Shown here: positions 8,709 through 16,879 of the stretch, piece by piece | Position numbering within the stretch: position 1 is the stretch's first letter | Layout: each line of letters begins with the position of its first letter | From: Sedimenticola_A sp040506895 | GTDB lineage: Bacteria; Pseudomonadota; Gammaproteobacteria; Chromatiales; Chromatiaceae | DNA length: 64,000 nt | Assembly (NCBI GenBank): GCA_040506895.1 | Contig: JBEVVY010000001.1 | Coordinates: 1-64,000 of the forward strand | Reading direction: 5' to 3' | Program-made: the position numbers and the translations under genes | Notes under the pieces: model-generated | Database searches by the model: none | Seen by the model: only the letters and a program-made list of their open reading frames with translations | Told to the model about the DNA's origin: nothing

Positions 8709-9281
8709 ATGTGTAACAGTACACGCTGCCAGTGGGTTGGTGACGATCCTCTCTATATCGACTACCACGACCAGGAGTGGGGAGTCCCCTGTCATGATGA
8801 CCGGAAGCTGTTCGAGTTTCTGTTGCTCGAGGGTGCCCAGGCCGGTCTCTCCTGGATCACCATTCTGCGCAAGCGCGAGAATTATCGCCGCCTGATGGAT
8901 GGCTTCGACGCCGAAAGGATCGCCCGCTACAACAGCCGGAAGCTTGAATCCCTGCTGGCGGATCCGGGTATCGTACGTAACCGTCTCAAGGTGACATCGG
9001 CGGTCACCAATGCCCGGGGCTTTCTCCAGGTGCAGGAGGCGTTCGGCTCCTTTTCCGACTACCTGTGGGGGTTCGTGGATGGCGAGCCCATTCAGAACCG
9101 CTGGCGGCGTCTCGCCGATGTGCCGGTCAGCACCGCCGAGTCCGACGCCCTCTCCCGGGACCTGAAGCGCCGTGGCTTCAAATTCGTGGGCAGCACCATC
9201 TGCTACGCATACATGCAGGCCATGGGACTGGTCAACGATCATACGGTGGACTGTTTCCGCCACCGGGAGCTGGCTGGTTAA
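8709..9281 (+). CDS. tag: DNA-3-methyladenine glycosylase I
   Basis: Tag removes 3-methyladenine from alkylated DNA, starting base-excision repair. The 190 residues match E. coli Tag along the whole length: CQWVGDDPLYIDYHDQEWG, LLEGAQAGLSWITIL, KRGFKFVGSTICYAYMQA and GLVNDH. The structural zinc ligands are visible as the N-terminal Cys and His pair and the C-terminal His and Cys (NDHTVDC). The ATG at 8709 follows GGAGAAG by six bases; a GTG at 8694 lies inside that ribosome site and is rejected. Confidence 0.95.
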   Translation: MCNSTRCQWVGDDPLYIDYHDQEWGVPCHDDRKLFEFLLLEGAQAGLSWITILRKRENYRRLMDGFDAERIARYNSRKLESLLADPGIVRNRLKVTSAVTNARGFLQVQEAFGSFSDYLWGFVDGEPIQNRWRRLADVPVSTAESDALSRDLKRRGFKFVGSTICYAYMQAMGLVNDHTVDCFRHRELAG

Positions 9282-9357
9282 AGCGTGTAGCACACCCCCC
9301 GGCAATGCTGAATGCAGGCTACTATTAGGGGTGGAGGCAGGTCAGGGAACAGACGCT

Positions 9358-9798
9358 ATGTCACGCTATTCGCCAGCTGTTCATTTGCTGAAAGAGGGTG
9401 GCCGGATCATGGGACAGACCCTGATGGCCTACATGGTCTCTGTCCTGGTACTGCTGCTTGGAATCAGCCTGGGTTACCTGACGGGTGACTGGTACTGGCT
9501 ATCGAGGGCGGGCTCGCTGATCGTGGTCATCGGCCTGATACTCACCTCGCAGCAGATCTTTAACCATCTCGAGTACCTGCGCCAGCAGCAGGTCGGCAAC
9601 CACTCCGACAGCAGTCACCGCTCGACCCACGACTGGGCCAGGGATGTAGACAAACGGGGCCTGCTGGACCGGCGCTACAGCAACGAGGTGATCTGGCACA
9701 AGGAGGCCCACGGTTTCTACCTGCTGACCCTGGGTACCCTGGTCTGGGGATTCGGCGACCTGCTGGGGCGCTATTTTTTCGCTGCGCTGCTCTCCTGA
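9358..9798 (+). CDS. Small integral membrane protein, unknown function
   Basis: About 146 residues. Two hydrophobic helices at about residues 20-40 and 50-70 are followed by a charged segment rich in His, Ser and Asp, with a third hydrophobic stretch near the C-terminus (FYLLTLGTLVWGFGDLL). I recognise no family. The ATG at 9358 was chosen because upstream in-frame codons lie inside tag; ATG 9409 (MGQTLMAY) is the alternative. It ends two bases before the end of the convergent HopJ-like gene. Confidence 0.7.
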   Translation: MSRYSPAVHLLKEGGRIMGQTLMAYMVSVLVLLLGISLGYLTGDWYWLSRAGSLIVVIGLILTSQQIFNHLEYLRQQQVGNHSDSSHRSTHDWARDVDKRGLLDRRYSNEVIWHKEAHGFYLLTLGTLVWGFGDLLGRYFFAALLS

Positions 9799-9800
9799 AA

Positions 9801-10157
9801 TCACCTGGGTGTCAGGGCTGTGCCCTCGAAACGGATTCCCGGCCAGCCATGGCGCATGAAACAGCGGATGTTGGCGTGGTCATCGCCGTCCGGGTGTTGC
9901 AGGACATCCTCCCGGTAGTAGCGCCCGAAGCAGTCCAGGGTCTGCTGTTCATTGAGTCCGTTATGCTGCGCGAAGGCGAAGATTCGGCAGGAGCCCTCGT
10001 TGCTGCCCACCTCGTTGATCACCTGGTCCGGGTGGAGGCCGTTGCTGAAACGGGTTGGGGCGTAGTGGTAGTTGTCGGCTATGACCGTCATCACGTCATC
10101 GAACTCGACGGTGTGGGGAGAGGCGTTGAGCAGGTGCAGAAGCTTTTCCAGGTTCAT
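9801..10157 (-). CDS. HopJ-type III effector family protein
   Basis: The 118-residue protein (MNLEKLLHLLNASPHTVEF) matches the HopJ family, named after a Pseudomonas effector but widespread in non-pathogenic proteobacteria as a small cytosolic protein of unknown role. Conserved-looking stretches are VIADNYHYAPTRFSNG, NEGSCRIFAFAQ and the C-terminal FMRHGWPGIRFEG. Its ATG overlaps the stop of the DUF3820 gene (ATGA, 10154-10157), so the two are translationally coupled. The longer in-frame extension upstream is antisense-like and Arg/Pro-rich and is rejected. Confidence 0.82.
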   Translation of the reverse strand: MNLEKLLHLLNASPHTVEFDDVMTVIADNYHYAPTRFSNGLHPDQVINEVGSNEGSCRIFAFAQHNGLNEQQTLDCFGRYYREDVLQHPDGDDHANIRCFMRHGWPGIRFEGTALTPR

Positions 10158-10372
10158 TTTTTCTTCAATGGTCTTATCAGCTGTTCCAGGCCGTTGATCC
10201 TGATCTCCAGGGCAAGCTGCATCAGCCTGCCCAACTCGCCGCCGGGAAAGCCCTTGTTGGCAAACCACAACAGGTAGGGCTCGGGCAGGTCGACCAGGAC
10301 ACGCCCCTTGTACTTTCCGAAGGGCATCTCCATCCTGGCCAGCTTTACCAGATCCTGCTTGTCGAACATCAA
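10154..10372 (-). CDS. DUF3820 family protein
   Basis: A 72-residue protein with MPFGKYKGRVLVDLPEPYL and WFANKGFPGGELGRLM, the hallmarks of DUF3820, found as short stand-alone proteins or fused to exonuclease domains. The function is unknown; a nucleic-acid role has been suggested for the family because of such fusions. It is the first gene of a two-gene unit with the HopJ-like protein and is divergent from efpL, sharing the intergenic region 10373-10465. Confidence 0.85.
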   Translation of the reverse strand: MMFDKQDLVKLARMEMPFGKYKGRVLVDLPEPYLLWFANKGFPGGELGRLMQLALEIRINGLEQLIRPLKKK

Positions 10373-10425
10373 CGTTCCGGATTTTCAAAAACGCTGATTA
10401 TAGGCCCACGGCGACGGTATCGGTA

Positions 10426-10431
10426 TATAAT
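10426..10431 (+). promoter_or_regulatory. Probable -10 box of efpL
   Basis: TATAAT within an AT-rich stretch, 35 bases before the efpL GTG. No convincing -35 hexamer is found at the usual distance, so the assignment rests on the -10 alone. Confidence 0.4.
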
Positions 10432-10465
10432 CCTCTCCCTTTTCAACCTAATCCGGGAGTGTAAC

Positions 10466-11032
10466 GTGCCCAAGGCTTCAGAACTGAAACGCGGAACCGT
10501 GGTCGAGATCAACGGTGCGCCACACGCGGTGAAGCAGGTGGAGGCCAAGAGCCCCTCCTCGCGGGGTGCCTCCACGCTCTACAAGGTGCGTTTCACCAAC
10601 CTGCAGAGCGGACAGAAACTGGACGAATCGTTCAAGGGGGATGACTTCCTGAAGGAGGCCGACTGCTTGCGCGTACAGGTGCAGTACTCCTACCAGGATG
10701 GTGACAGCTACGTGTTCATGAACATGGAGGATTTCAGCCAGTACGGTCTCGACCGCGAAGTGCTGGAAGGGCAGGTGGATTACCTGGTCGAGGGGATGGA
10801 GGGGATCACCGCCCTGCTGGTGGATGAACAGATCCGTGCCATCGAACTGCCCCAGTCCGTGAACCTCACCATCGTTGAAACGGCGCCCGGTATCAAGGGC
10901 TCCACCGCCACCGGACGTACCAAGCCCGCGCTCCTCGGCACCGGCCTCGAAGTCCAGGTGCCCGAATACCTCGAGCCTGGTGAAGAGATAAAGATAAACA
11001 CCACCACCGGAAAATTCATCTCCAGGGCCTGA
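10466..11032 (+). CDS. efpL: Elongation factor P-like protein EfpL (YeiP)
   Basis: EfpL is an EF-P paralogue that binds stalled ribosomes and helps translation through proline-rich and other difficult motifs. The 188 residues align with E. coli YeiP from the start (MPKASELKRG) to the end, including FKGDDFLKEAD, FMNMEDFSQY, VETAPGIKG and VQVPEYLEPGEEIKI. The tip loop reads SPSSRGAS, with Arg where canonical EF-P carries a modified Lys, as in other YeiP proteins. The start is a GTG preceded by CGGGAG. A rho-independent terminator overlaps the stop codon. Confidence 0.95.
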   Translation: MPKASELKRGTVVEINGAPHAVKQVEAKSPSSRGASTLYKVRFTNLQSGQKLDESFKGDDFLKEADCLRVQVQYSYQDGDSYVFMNMEDFSQYGLDREVLEGQVDYLVEGMEGITALLVDEQIRAIELPQSVNLTIVETAPGIKGSTATGRTKPALLGTGLEVQVPEYLEPGEEIKINTTTGKFISRA

Positions 11033-11045
11033 ACCGGCCCTTTTT
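11024..11045 (+). terminator. Rho-independent terminator of efpL
   Basis: A six-base GC stem (AGGGCC with GGCCCT) and six-base loop are followed by five T. The stop codon of efpL lies in the loop side of the stem. Confidence 0.75.
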
Positions 11046-11340
11046 CACACCTTCTCTCCCGCCTGGCGCTCTCTGGTCCGGGCCTGTTTTGCCAGCAGAT
11101 CAGTGATTTTTCTACGCCTGAAAGTAGATAAAATCCCAATTTTCTCCGAATTCCCTCCTGGATACCCAATTCATGACTTCCAGCAAGCTCGCATCCTTAC
11201 AAACAGCTGATCTGAAAACTATGCTTTGAGAAGGGGATACTTCTCCCCGAGGCTTGCGTGCATGGGGGTCAGAGGGAACTGGCCTGCTGCATTTGGACCA
11301 TCTTTTGGATCGGCTGTCAGATGATCCAGGGGAGATGGCG
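11046..11340. other. Intergenic region before the corrinoid/kinase locus
   Basis: About 300 bases without a supported gene, expected to hold the promoter of the ten-gene signalling locus. Seen: an imperfect palindrome (CTAC...GTAG arms near 11113-11133) followed by TAAAAT, and a small hairpin (GAGAAG...CTTCTC) near 11227-11245. GGGGAG at 11329-11334 is the ribosome site of the first gene. I see no cobalamin riboswitch signature, although a corrinoid protein is encoded downstream. Confidence 0.5.
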
Positions 11341-12393
11341 ATGGGTATCAATAATGAGAAAAAATTTCCTATGCTGAGACGCAGACACTTCTGGCTGATC
11401 ATCATACTCACCCTCCTGGGCGTACTCTTCTTCATCCTGCCTGAAAGCACACAACGTGACGAGGTGAAGGAACAACATGGTGAACGGATCAAGGTCCGTA
11501 TCGGGCTCGCCATGCAGCCCACAAGCTCACTGGCGATAATCGCTGCCAGCAAGGGTTATTTCGAAGAGGAGAATATCGACGCCCTGGTTTCGGAGTATCC
11601 CAGTGGCAAGCGGGCCCTCAGGGACGGGCTGTTTCAGCAGAAGGTTGATATCGCGGTCTCTGCCGATGTGCCGGTAACCATGGCTGCCATGGAGAAGAAA
11701 CAGTTCAGGATTCTTGCCGCCACCTTCAATGCCGGCAACGTCAACCGGGTTGTGGCCAGGACGGATGTCGGAATCCGCAAGCCGTCCAACCTGGCAGGCA
11801 AGCGGGTGGCGACCCAGCGCGCTTCCGCGGTCCATTATTTCCTTGAACTCTTCATGAGCGAGCACGACCTTACCCATGATCAGCTCGAACTCAGCTACAT
11901 GAAGGCGGAGAAGCTCCCCCAGGCGCTGGCTGACGGGCACATCGATGCCTTCTCCATGCGTGAGCCCTACGTCAGCCACGCAAAAGCGCTGCTGGGTGAC
12001 AGGGCGGTGGTCTTCTCGGCACCCGGTCTCTACCGGCAGATCGACCTTCTGCTGATCGACCCGCAGATGCTGGATGCCCATCCCGACCTGGCAGCCCGTC
12101 TGCTGCGCGCGCTTTTCAAGGCGGAACTGTTCGCACATCAGCGGCCCGACGATGCCATTGCCCTTGTGGCCGAACGGCTGGGTGTGGATGAAGAGGGGAT
12201 TCGGGCCTTCTGGCCAACCCTGAAGTTACATGTCTCGCTTGAACAGTTTCACCTGCTTCTACTGGAGAGCGAGGCACGCTGGGCCATCAGAAATGGCCTC
12301 ACCGAGGCCACCGAGGTCCCCGATTTTCTTGACTATATCGATTTCAATGGCCTTCAGGCGGTCAACCCGGAAGCAATCACCATATTCCGGTGA
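11341..12393 (+). CDS. Membrane-anchored ABC-type substrate-binding protein (NMT1/SsuA-like)
   Basis: 350 residues. An N-terminal helix (WLIIILTLLGVLFFIL) without a lipobox anchors a periplasmic type II binding fold of the NMT1/THI5/SsuA type: MQPTSSLAIIAASKGYFEEENID, DIAVSADVPV, GKRVATQRASAVHYF and DAFSMREPYV. Such proteins bind small organics, sulfonates, nitrate or thiamine precursors; the ligand cannot be read here. No permease or ATPase follows. It is the first gene before a transmembrane histidine kinase (49-base gap), so I infer it presents a ligand to that kinase rather than feeding a transporter. The start ATG 11341 is spaced seven bases from GGGGAG. Confidence 0.85.
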   Translation: MGINNEKKFPMLRRRHFWLIIILTLLGVLFFILPESTQRDEVKEQHGERIKVRIGLAMQPTSSLAIIAASKGYFEEENIDALVSEYPSGKRALRDGLFQQKVDIAVSADVPVTMAAMEKKQFRILAATFNAGNVNRVVARTDVGIRKPSNLAGKRVATQRASAVHYFLELFMSEHDLTHDQLELSYMKAEKLPQALADGHIDAFSMREPYVSHAKALLGDRAVVFSAPGLYRQIDLLLIDPQMLDAHPDLAARLLRALFKAELFAHQRPDDAIALVAERLGVDEEGIRAFWPTLKLHVSLEQFHLLLLESEARWAIRNGLTEATEVPDFLDYIDFNGLQAVNPEAITIFR

Positions 12394-12442
12394 GAGCCGG
12401 CAGGCATAACGGTAGGCGAATGAACCTGGCAAGACAGATACC

Positions 12443-15169
12443 ATGAAGATCAGGACCAGGGTAAGGATGATCATACTGATTCCGATTCTCTTCGGAATGA
12501 GTGTCACGATTATCCAGCAATGGATGGCCCAGCGGGTCGATGCCGCCTACGATTACGACCTGCTGGTCAGCCAAATCGTCCAGAACACCTCATCCCTCTA
12601 CCACCTGGGAGCAGAGTTTATCCGCTACCCGGGGGAGAGCAGGGCGCGCAAACAGTGGCTGGGAAAACACAAGGCACTGGCCAGCCTGATGTTCCAGGCC
12701 GACCTCGGCGAGGAGGAGGTGGTGGATCTCCTGGGCAGGATGCAGCAGTCACACGCTGAACTGTGGGAGTTGTACAGGCGCTTTTTCGCTGTGCAGACTG
12801 ACAATACCCATCCAACCCGGTTGACGAAGTCACAGGATCGTATTGCCGATCAGCTGTTCATGGTGACACAGAACATGATCTCGGATGCGCTGGCCCTGGG
12901 GCATTTCAGTGCCGGGCAGGTGGTCGGTGTCAGGGATCTGCAGGACAGGCTGATCATCGTTTTCACTCTTTTGCTGATTCTGCTGCTGGGCTTTTTCGGT
13001 TTCGTCATAGGACGACAGATCATCCAACCCCTCGAAAAACTGAGAGAGGGTACCGAGGCGATCGGTGAGGGTGCCCTCGACTACCGCGTGGGGCATGTCT
13101 CCAACGATGAGTTGGGTGACCTTGCCGAGGCCTTCGACCGCATGGCTACCCGCCTGCAGGACACCGTGTCATCCCGTGACCAGCTGAACGTGGAGGTGGA
13201 GCAGAGAAAGCGAAACGAGCAGGCGCTCCAGGAGAGCCGCAAACGGTTGATGCACGCCGAACATCTTGCCCACCTGGGGAGTTGGGACTGGAATGTCGCC
13301 AGCGACCGGGTGATCTGTTCAGAGGAGGCGTTCAGGATCTTCGGTATTCAACCCATCACCGTGGATGTCGACATCAGCGTGATGATGAACCATGTGCATC
13401 CCGAGGACCGGGACAGTGTCGATCTCTGGCTGAGGGAGGCCGCCAGCAGGATTGGCGGTACGGGGCTGAAGGAGTTCAGGCTGCTGCGTCCCGACGGTGC
13501 AGTCAGGGTGGTACAGGCCGAGGGGGATGTCATCAAGGAACCCACTACCGGTACTGTCCACATGGTGGGAACGCTGCACGATATCACCGATCGCTGGACA
13601 GCGGAGAATGCCCTGCGGGAAAGCGAGGCGAAGTACAGAAACCTGCTGGAGAATATCCCCCAGAAGGTGTTCTACAAGGATAAGAACTCCATCTACCTTG
13701 CGGTCAATCCCAGCTATGCTGAGGATTTCGGATTGGCGCCGGATGACTTCACCGGCAAGGATGACTTTGTATTTCATGATCCGGTATTCGCTGAAAAATA
13801 CCGCCAGGACGATCAACGTATCATGCAGGCAGGCTACGTGGTCGAACTGGATGAAGGGTATGTCCGGGACGGTAAGGAGTTTACCGTTCACACGGTCAAG
13901 GCGCCTGTCAGGGATGAATGGGGCAATGTCATCGGCATCCTGGGAATATTCTGGGATATCACCGAGCGCAAGCAGATAGAGGCGGAGCTGAACGCGACCC
14001 GCAAGTACCTTCACAATGTTGTCGACTCCATGCCCTCGGTGCTCGTCGGACTGGACCCGGAGGCGAGGGTTACCCACTGGAACCCCGAGGCGGTCTCCAT
14101 GAGTGCCATTCCATCCAACCAGGCAATCGGCAACCCGGTGGAGAGCCTGCTGCCCCAGTTTTCGGCACAGATGATCGAGGTCAAAAAGGCGCTCGGAGAG
14201 GGGGCTGCCCTGAAACTGTTGCGGCTTCCGAAGCTTGTCAAGGGAGAGCAGCGCTTTCTCGATCTGATCATCTATCCCCTAGCCGGTGAAGGGCCCCAGG
14301 GTGCCGTCATGAGAATCGATGATGTCACCGAGCGGGTGCGCATGGAGTCCACCATGGTGCAGACCGAGAAGATGATGTCGGTGGGTGGCCTGGCTGCAGG
14401 TATGGCACATGAACTGAACAACCCGCTGGGTGGCGTGTTGCAGGGACTGCAGAACGTACAGCGGCGACTCTCCCCGGAGATGGATAAGAACAGGCACCTG
14501 GCCGAGGAGATGGGTATCGACCTGGAGAAGGTGCAGGCCTACATGGAACAGCGCCAGATACTACACTTCCTGGACGGTATCGGAGAGGCGGGGCGGCGTG
14601 CCAGTGAGATCGTCAAGAACATGTTGCAGTTCAGCCGAAAGGCCGATACGGCGATGCATCCCGAGGAGATCATACCCCTGATCGACCGTACGCTGGAACT
14701 CGCCTCAGTGGATTACGACCTGAAGAAAAAATTCGACTTTCGCGACATCGTCATCGATCGGGACTATGACCCGGATATCCCCCCGGTGCTCTGTATCGCC
14801 TCGGAGATCCAGCAGGTGTTGCTGAACCTCCTGCGCAATGCAGCACAGGCCCTGAGCATGCAGGAAGACAGGGATGAGCCTGCCAGGATCAAGATACGCA
14901 CGGCCATGGAGGAGAGCATGGTGCTGATAGAGGTCGCAGACAACGGCCCCGGCATGGATGAGGCGACGATTCAACGTGTCTTTGAACCCTTTTTCACCAC
15001 CCGGCCGCCCGGACAGGGCACCGGCCTGGGGTTATCTGTTTCCTATTTCATTATCAATGATGAACACAATGGCAAGTTGAGTGTTCATTCCACGCCCGGC
15101 GAGGGAACGGTATTTTCCATCCTGTTGCCGGCAGTTCGGAACCCCGACCGCTTGCCTAAAGGAGAGTGA
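12443..15169 (+). CDS. Transmembrane histidine kinase with HAMP and three PAS domains
   Basis: 908 residues. TM helix at about 9-24, periplasmic domain of about 140 residues, TM at 170-190, HAMP 191-245, PAS at about 270-385, 398-515 and 522-635, then DHp with the phospho-His at 656 (AAGMAHELNNPLGG) and an HATPase domain with LLNLLRNAAQAL, DNGPGMD and GTGLGLS. There is no receiver, so phosphate must pass to a separate regulator. The kinase core is nearly identical in motif to those at 19141 and 20741. It lies directly after the binding protein and five bases before the corrinoid gene, so both sensing and phosphotransfer are probably shared within the locus. Confidence 0.93.
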   Translation: MKIRTRVRMIILIPILFGMSVTIIQQWMAQRVDAAYDYDLLVSQIVQNTSSLYHLGAEFIRYPGESRARKQWLGKHKALASLMFQADLGEEEVVDLLGRMQQSHAELWELYRRFFAVQTDNTHPTRLTKSQDRIADQLFMVTQNMISDALALGHFSAGQVVGVRDLQDRLIIVFTLLLILLLGFFGFVIGRQIIQPLEKLREGTEAIGEGALDYRVGHVSNDELGDLAEAFDRMATRLQDTVSSRDQLNVEVEQRKRNEQALQESRKRLMHAEHLAHLGSWDWNVASDRVICSEEAFRIFGIQPITVDVDISVMMNHVHPEDRDSVDLWLREAASRIGGTGLKEFRLLRPDGAVRVVQAEGDVIKEPTTGTVHMVGTLHDITDRWTAENALRESEAKYRNLLENIPQKVFYKDKNSIYLAVNPSYAEDFGLAPDDFTGKDDFVFHDPVFAEKYRQDDQRIMQAGYVVELDEGYVRDGKEFTVHTVKAPVRDEWGNVIGILGIFWDITERKQIEAELNATRKYLHNVVDSMPSVLVGLDPEARVTHWNPEAVSMSAIPSNQAIGNPVESLLPQFSAQMIEVKKALGEGAALKLLRLPKLVKGEQRFLDLIIYPLAGEGPQGAVMRIDDVTERVRMESTMVQTEKMMSVGGLAAGMAHELNNPLGGVLQGLQNVQRRLSPEMDKNRHLAEEMGIDLEKVQAYMEQRQILHFLDGIGEAGRRASEIVKNMLQFSRKADTAMHPEEIIPLIDRTLELASVDYDLKKKFDFRDIVIDRDYDPDIPPVLCIASEIQQVLLNLLRNAAQALSMQEDRDEPARIKIRTAMEESMVLIEVADNGPGMDEATIQRVFEPFFTTRPPGQGTGLGLSVSYFIINDEHNGKLSVHSTPGEGTVFSILLPAVRNPDRLPKGE

Positions 15170-15174
15170 GTACC

Positions 15175-15819
15175 ATGAGTGAAATACAAATCCTGTCATC
15201 AGACCTTGAACAGGCACTGCTCTCCCTGAACAGGATCAGGGCAGAAGAGATCCTTGCGCAGTGCCAGGAGAATACCCCGTTGGTCGAAGTTGTGGAGCAC
15301 GTGGTGGCACCTGCGATGGAGCGCATCGGCAGCGGTTGGGAGCAGGGCGACGTGGCCCTCTCCCAGATCTACATGAGCAGCCGTATCTGCGAAGACCTGG
15401 TCACCGCCAGCGTTTCCACACAGGGAGCAGACCTGTATCAGAACCAACCGAAGACGGCGATCGTGGTGCTGGAGGATTTTCACCTGTTGGGCAAACGGAT
15501 CGTCTACTCTGTCTTGCGGGCCTCCGGCCTGCGTGTGAATGATCTCGGGCAGATGGATGCTGACGCCCTATTGCAACGGATTGTTGACGACGAGATAGAG
15601 ATACTGCTGATCTCGACACTGATGTTGCGCTCAGCCCTGCGGGTCGGTCACTTGACCAAACAACTCAAAGCGCAGGGCAGGGAAGTGAAAATCGTGGTAG
15701 GAGGCGCCCCCTTCCGTTTTGACGGCAACCTCTGGAAAGAGGTGGGCGCAGATGCGACAGCCAACACGGCCACCGAGGCCCTACCCGTAATTAAATCGAT
15801 TATGGGAGAGATGTCATGA
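15175..15819 (+). CDS. Corrinoid (B12-binding) protein of methyltransferase type
   Basis: 214 residues in two domains. Residues 1-85 are the helical cap of methionine-synthase-type corrinoid proteins (PAMERIGSGWEQGDVALSQ). Residues 92-214 are the Rossmann-like B12-binding domain with the base-off/His-on signature: Asp101-x-His103-x-x-Gly, Ser147-x-Leu149 and Gly176-Gly177. In methylotrophic systems such proteins carry the methyl group between a substrate-specific methyltransferase and a second methyltransferase. Here no substrate methyltransferase is adjacent, and the gene lies between kinases. GGAGAG precedes the ATG at 15175. The stop overlaps the next start (ATGA). Confidence 0.92.
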   Translation: MSEIQILSSDLEQALLSLNRIRAEEILAQCQENTPLVEVVEHVVAPAMERIGSGWEQGDVALSQIYMSSRICEDLVTASVSTQGADLYQNQPKTAIVVLEDFHLLGKRIVYSVLRASGLRVNDLGQMDADALLQRIVDDEIEILLISTLMLRSALRVGHLTKQLKAQGREVKIVVGGAPFRFDGNLWKEVGADATANTATEALPVIKSIMGEMS

Positions 15820-16865
15820 ATGAAAACACCATGAGTTCACTGGAACGGGTATTGACCGCCCTGCAACAGAAAGAGGGCGACCGGGTTCCTTTCTTCCTGC
15901 TGCTCTCTCTGACCGGCGCCAGGGAGATGGGACTGGGTATCGAAGAGTACTTTTCCGATCCACAGGCCGTGGCACAGGCCCAGCTGCGCATGCGTGAGAA
16001 GTTCCGGCACGACTGCTACTACAGCTTCTACTACGCATCCATCGAGGTCGAGGCATGGGGTGGAGAGAGCATCTTCTATGACGATGGACCACCCAACGCG
16101 GGCAAGCCCCCCATCCACGATGCCAGGCTGATCGATACCCTTGAATCCCCATTGGTTGCCGAAGCGGAAGGGCTGCAGCGTGTAATGAAGACCCAGCAGC
16201 TGATCAAGGCAGAGGCAGGAGACGAGGCACTGATCATCGGTGTCGTGATGTCACCCTTCTCACTGCCGGTAATGCAGATGGGCTTCGAGGGCTATCTCAA
16301 CCTGATGCACAACGACAGGGAGCGGTTCTGGCGCCTGATGGAACTGAACCGGCAGTTCACCGTCGAGTGGGCCAACAGCCAGCTCGCTGCAGGTGCCCAT
16401 GCCATCTGTTACTTCGATCCGGTTTCATCTACTACGGTGATCCCCAGGGATCTCTACCTGGAGACCGGTTTCAAGGTGGCCCGGGAGACACTGCCCCAGG
16501 TCAACGGTCCCATCGCCACCCACATGGCATCGGGCCGTTGCAAGGGCATCCTGCCCGACCTGGTGGAGACGGGAACCGGGGTGGTGGGTACCAGTACCGA
16601 CGAGGACCTGGCCGAGCTCAAGGCCATCGCCGGCGGCAAGGTGACCCTGCTGGGTAACCTCAACGGTGTGACCATGCGCCGCTGGAGTGCCGCGGAGGCC
16701 GAGGAGGAGGTCAAAAAGGCGATCGCCAGTGCCGGCAGGGGAGGTGGTTTCATCCTCTCCGACAACCATGGCGAGATACCCTGGCAGGTCTCCGACGAGG
16801 TGCTGATGGCCATCTCCGACGCGGTACACAAGTGGGGCCGTTATCCTCTCGACTGGGTCGAGTAG
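15816..16865 (+). CDS. Uroporphyrinogen decarboxylase-family (MtaA/CmuA-like) methyltransferase-like protein
   Basis: 349 residues of the URO-D fold, in the branch that transfers methyl groups from corrinoid proteins. It overlaps the corrinoid gene by four bases, so the two are very likely partners. Seen: RVPFFLLLSLTGA, FDPVSSTTVIPRDLY, GPIATHM and LLGNLNG. The zinc ligands of MtaA (His-x-Cys plus a late Cys) are not intact: the first site reads His236-Met-Ala238, and the late site reads SDNHGEIP with His318 in place of the usual PGCG cysteine. Cys242 and Cys198 are nearby alternatives. It may use another metal set, another acceptor, or act in binding rather than catalysis. It is not haem-pathway HemE. 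Confidence 0.85.
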   Translation: MNENTMSSLERVLTALQQKEGDRVPFFLLLSLTGAREMGLGIEEYFSDPQAVAQAQLRMREKFRHDCYYSFYYASIEVEAWGGESIFYDDGPPNAGKPPIHDARLIDTLESPLVAEAEGLQRVMKTQQLIKAEAGDEALIIGVVMSPFSLPVMQMGFEGYLNLMHNDRERFWRLMELNRQFTVEWANSQLAAGAHAICYFDPVSSTTVIPRDLYLETGFKVARETLPQVNGPIATHMASGRCKGILPDLVETGTGVVGTSTDEDLAELKAIAGGKVTLLGNLNGVTMRRWSAAEAEEEVKKAIASAGRGGGFILSDNHGEIPWQVSDEVLMAISDAVHKWGRYPLDWVE

Positions 16866-16879
16866 AGGCAGGAGGCGCG

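Noticed and set aside
7749..9305. A 518-codon minus-strand frame opposite menB and tag
   Set aside because: It is a long antisense shadow of two well-supported genes and has no recognisable motif.
11046..11340. A possible cobalamin riboswitch before the corrinoid locus
   Set aside because: I looked for a B12-box-like stretch and the multi-stem layout and saw only two small hairpins.
15816..16865. Identification as HemE, the haem-pathway uroporphyrinogen decarboxylase
   Set aside because: The coupling to a corrinoid gene and motif pattern place it in the methyltransferase-like branch of the fold.
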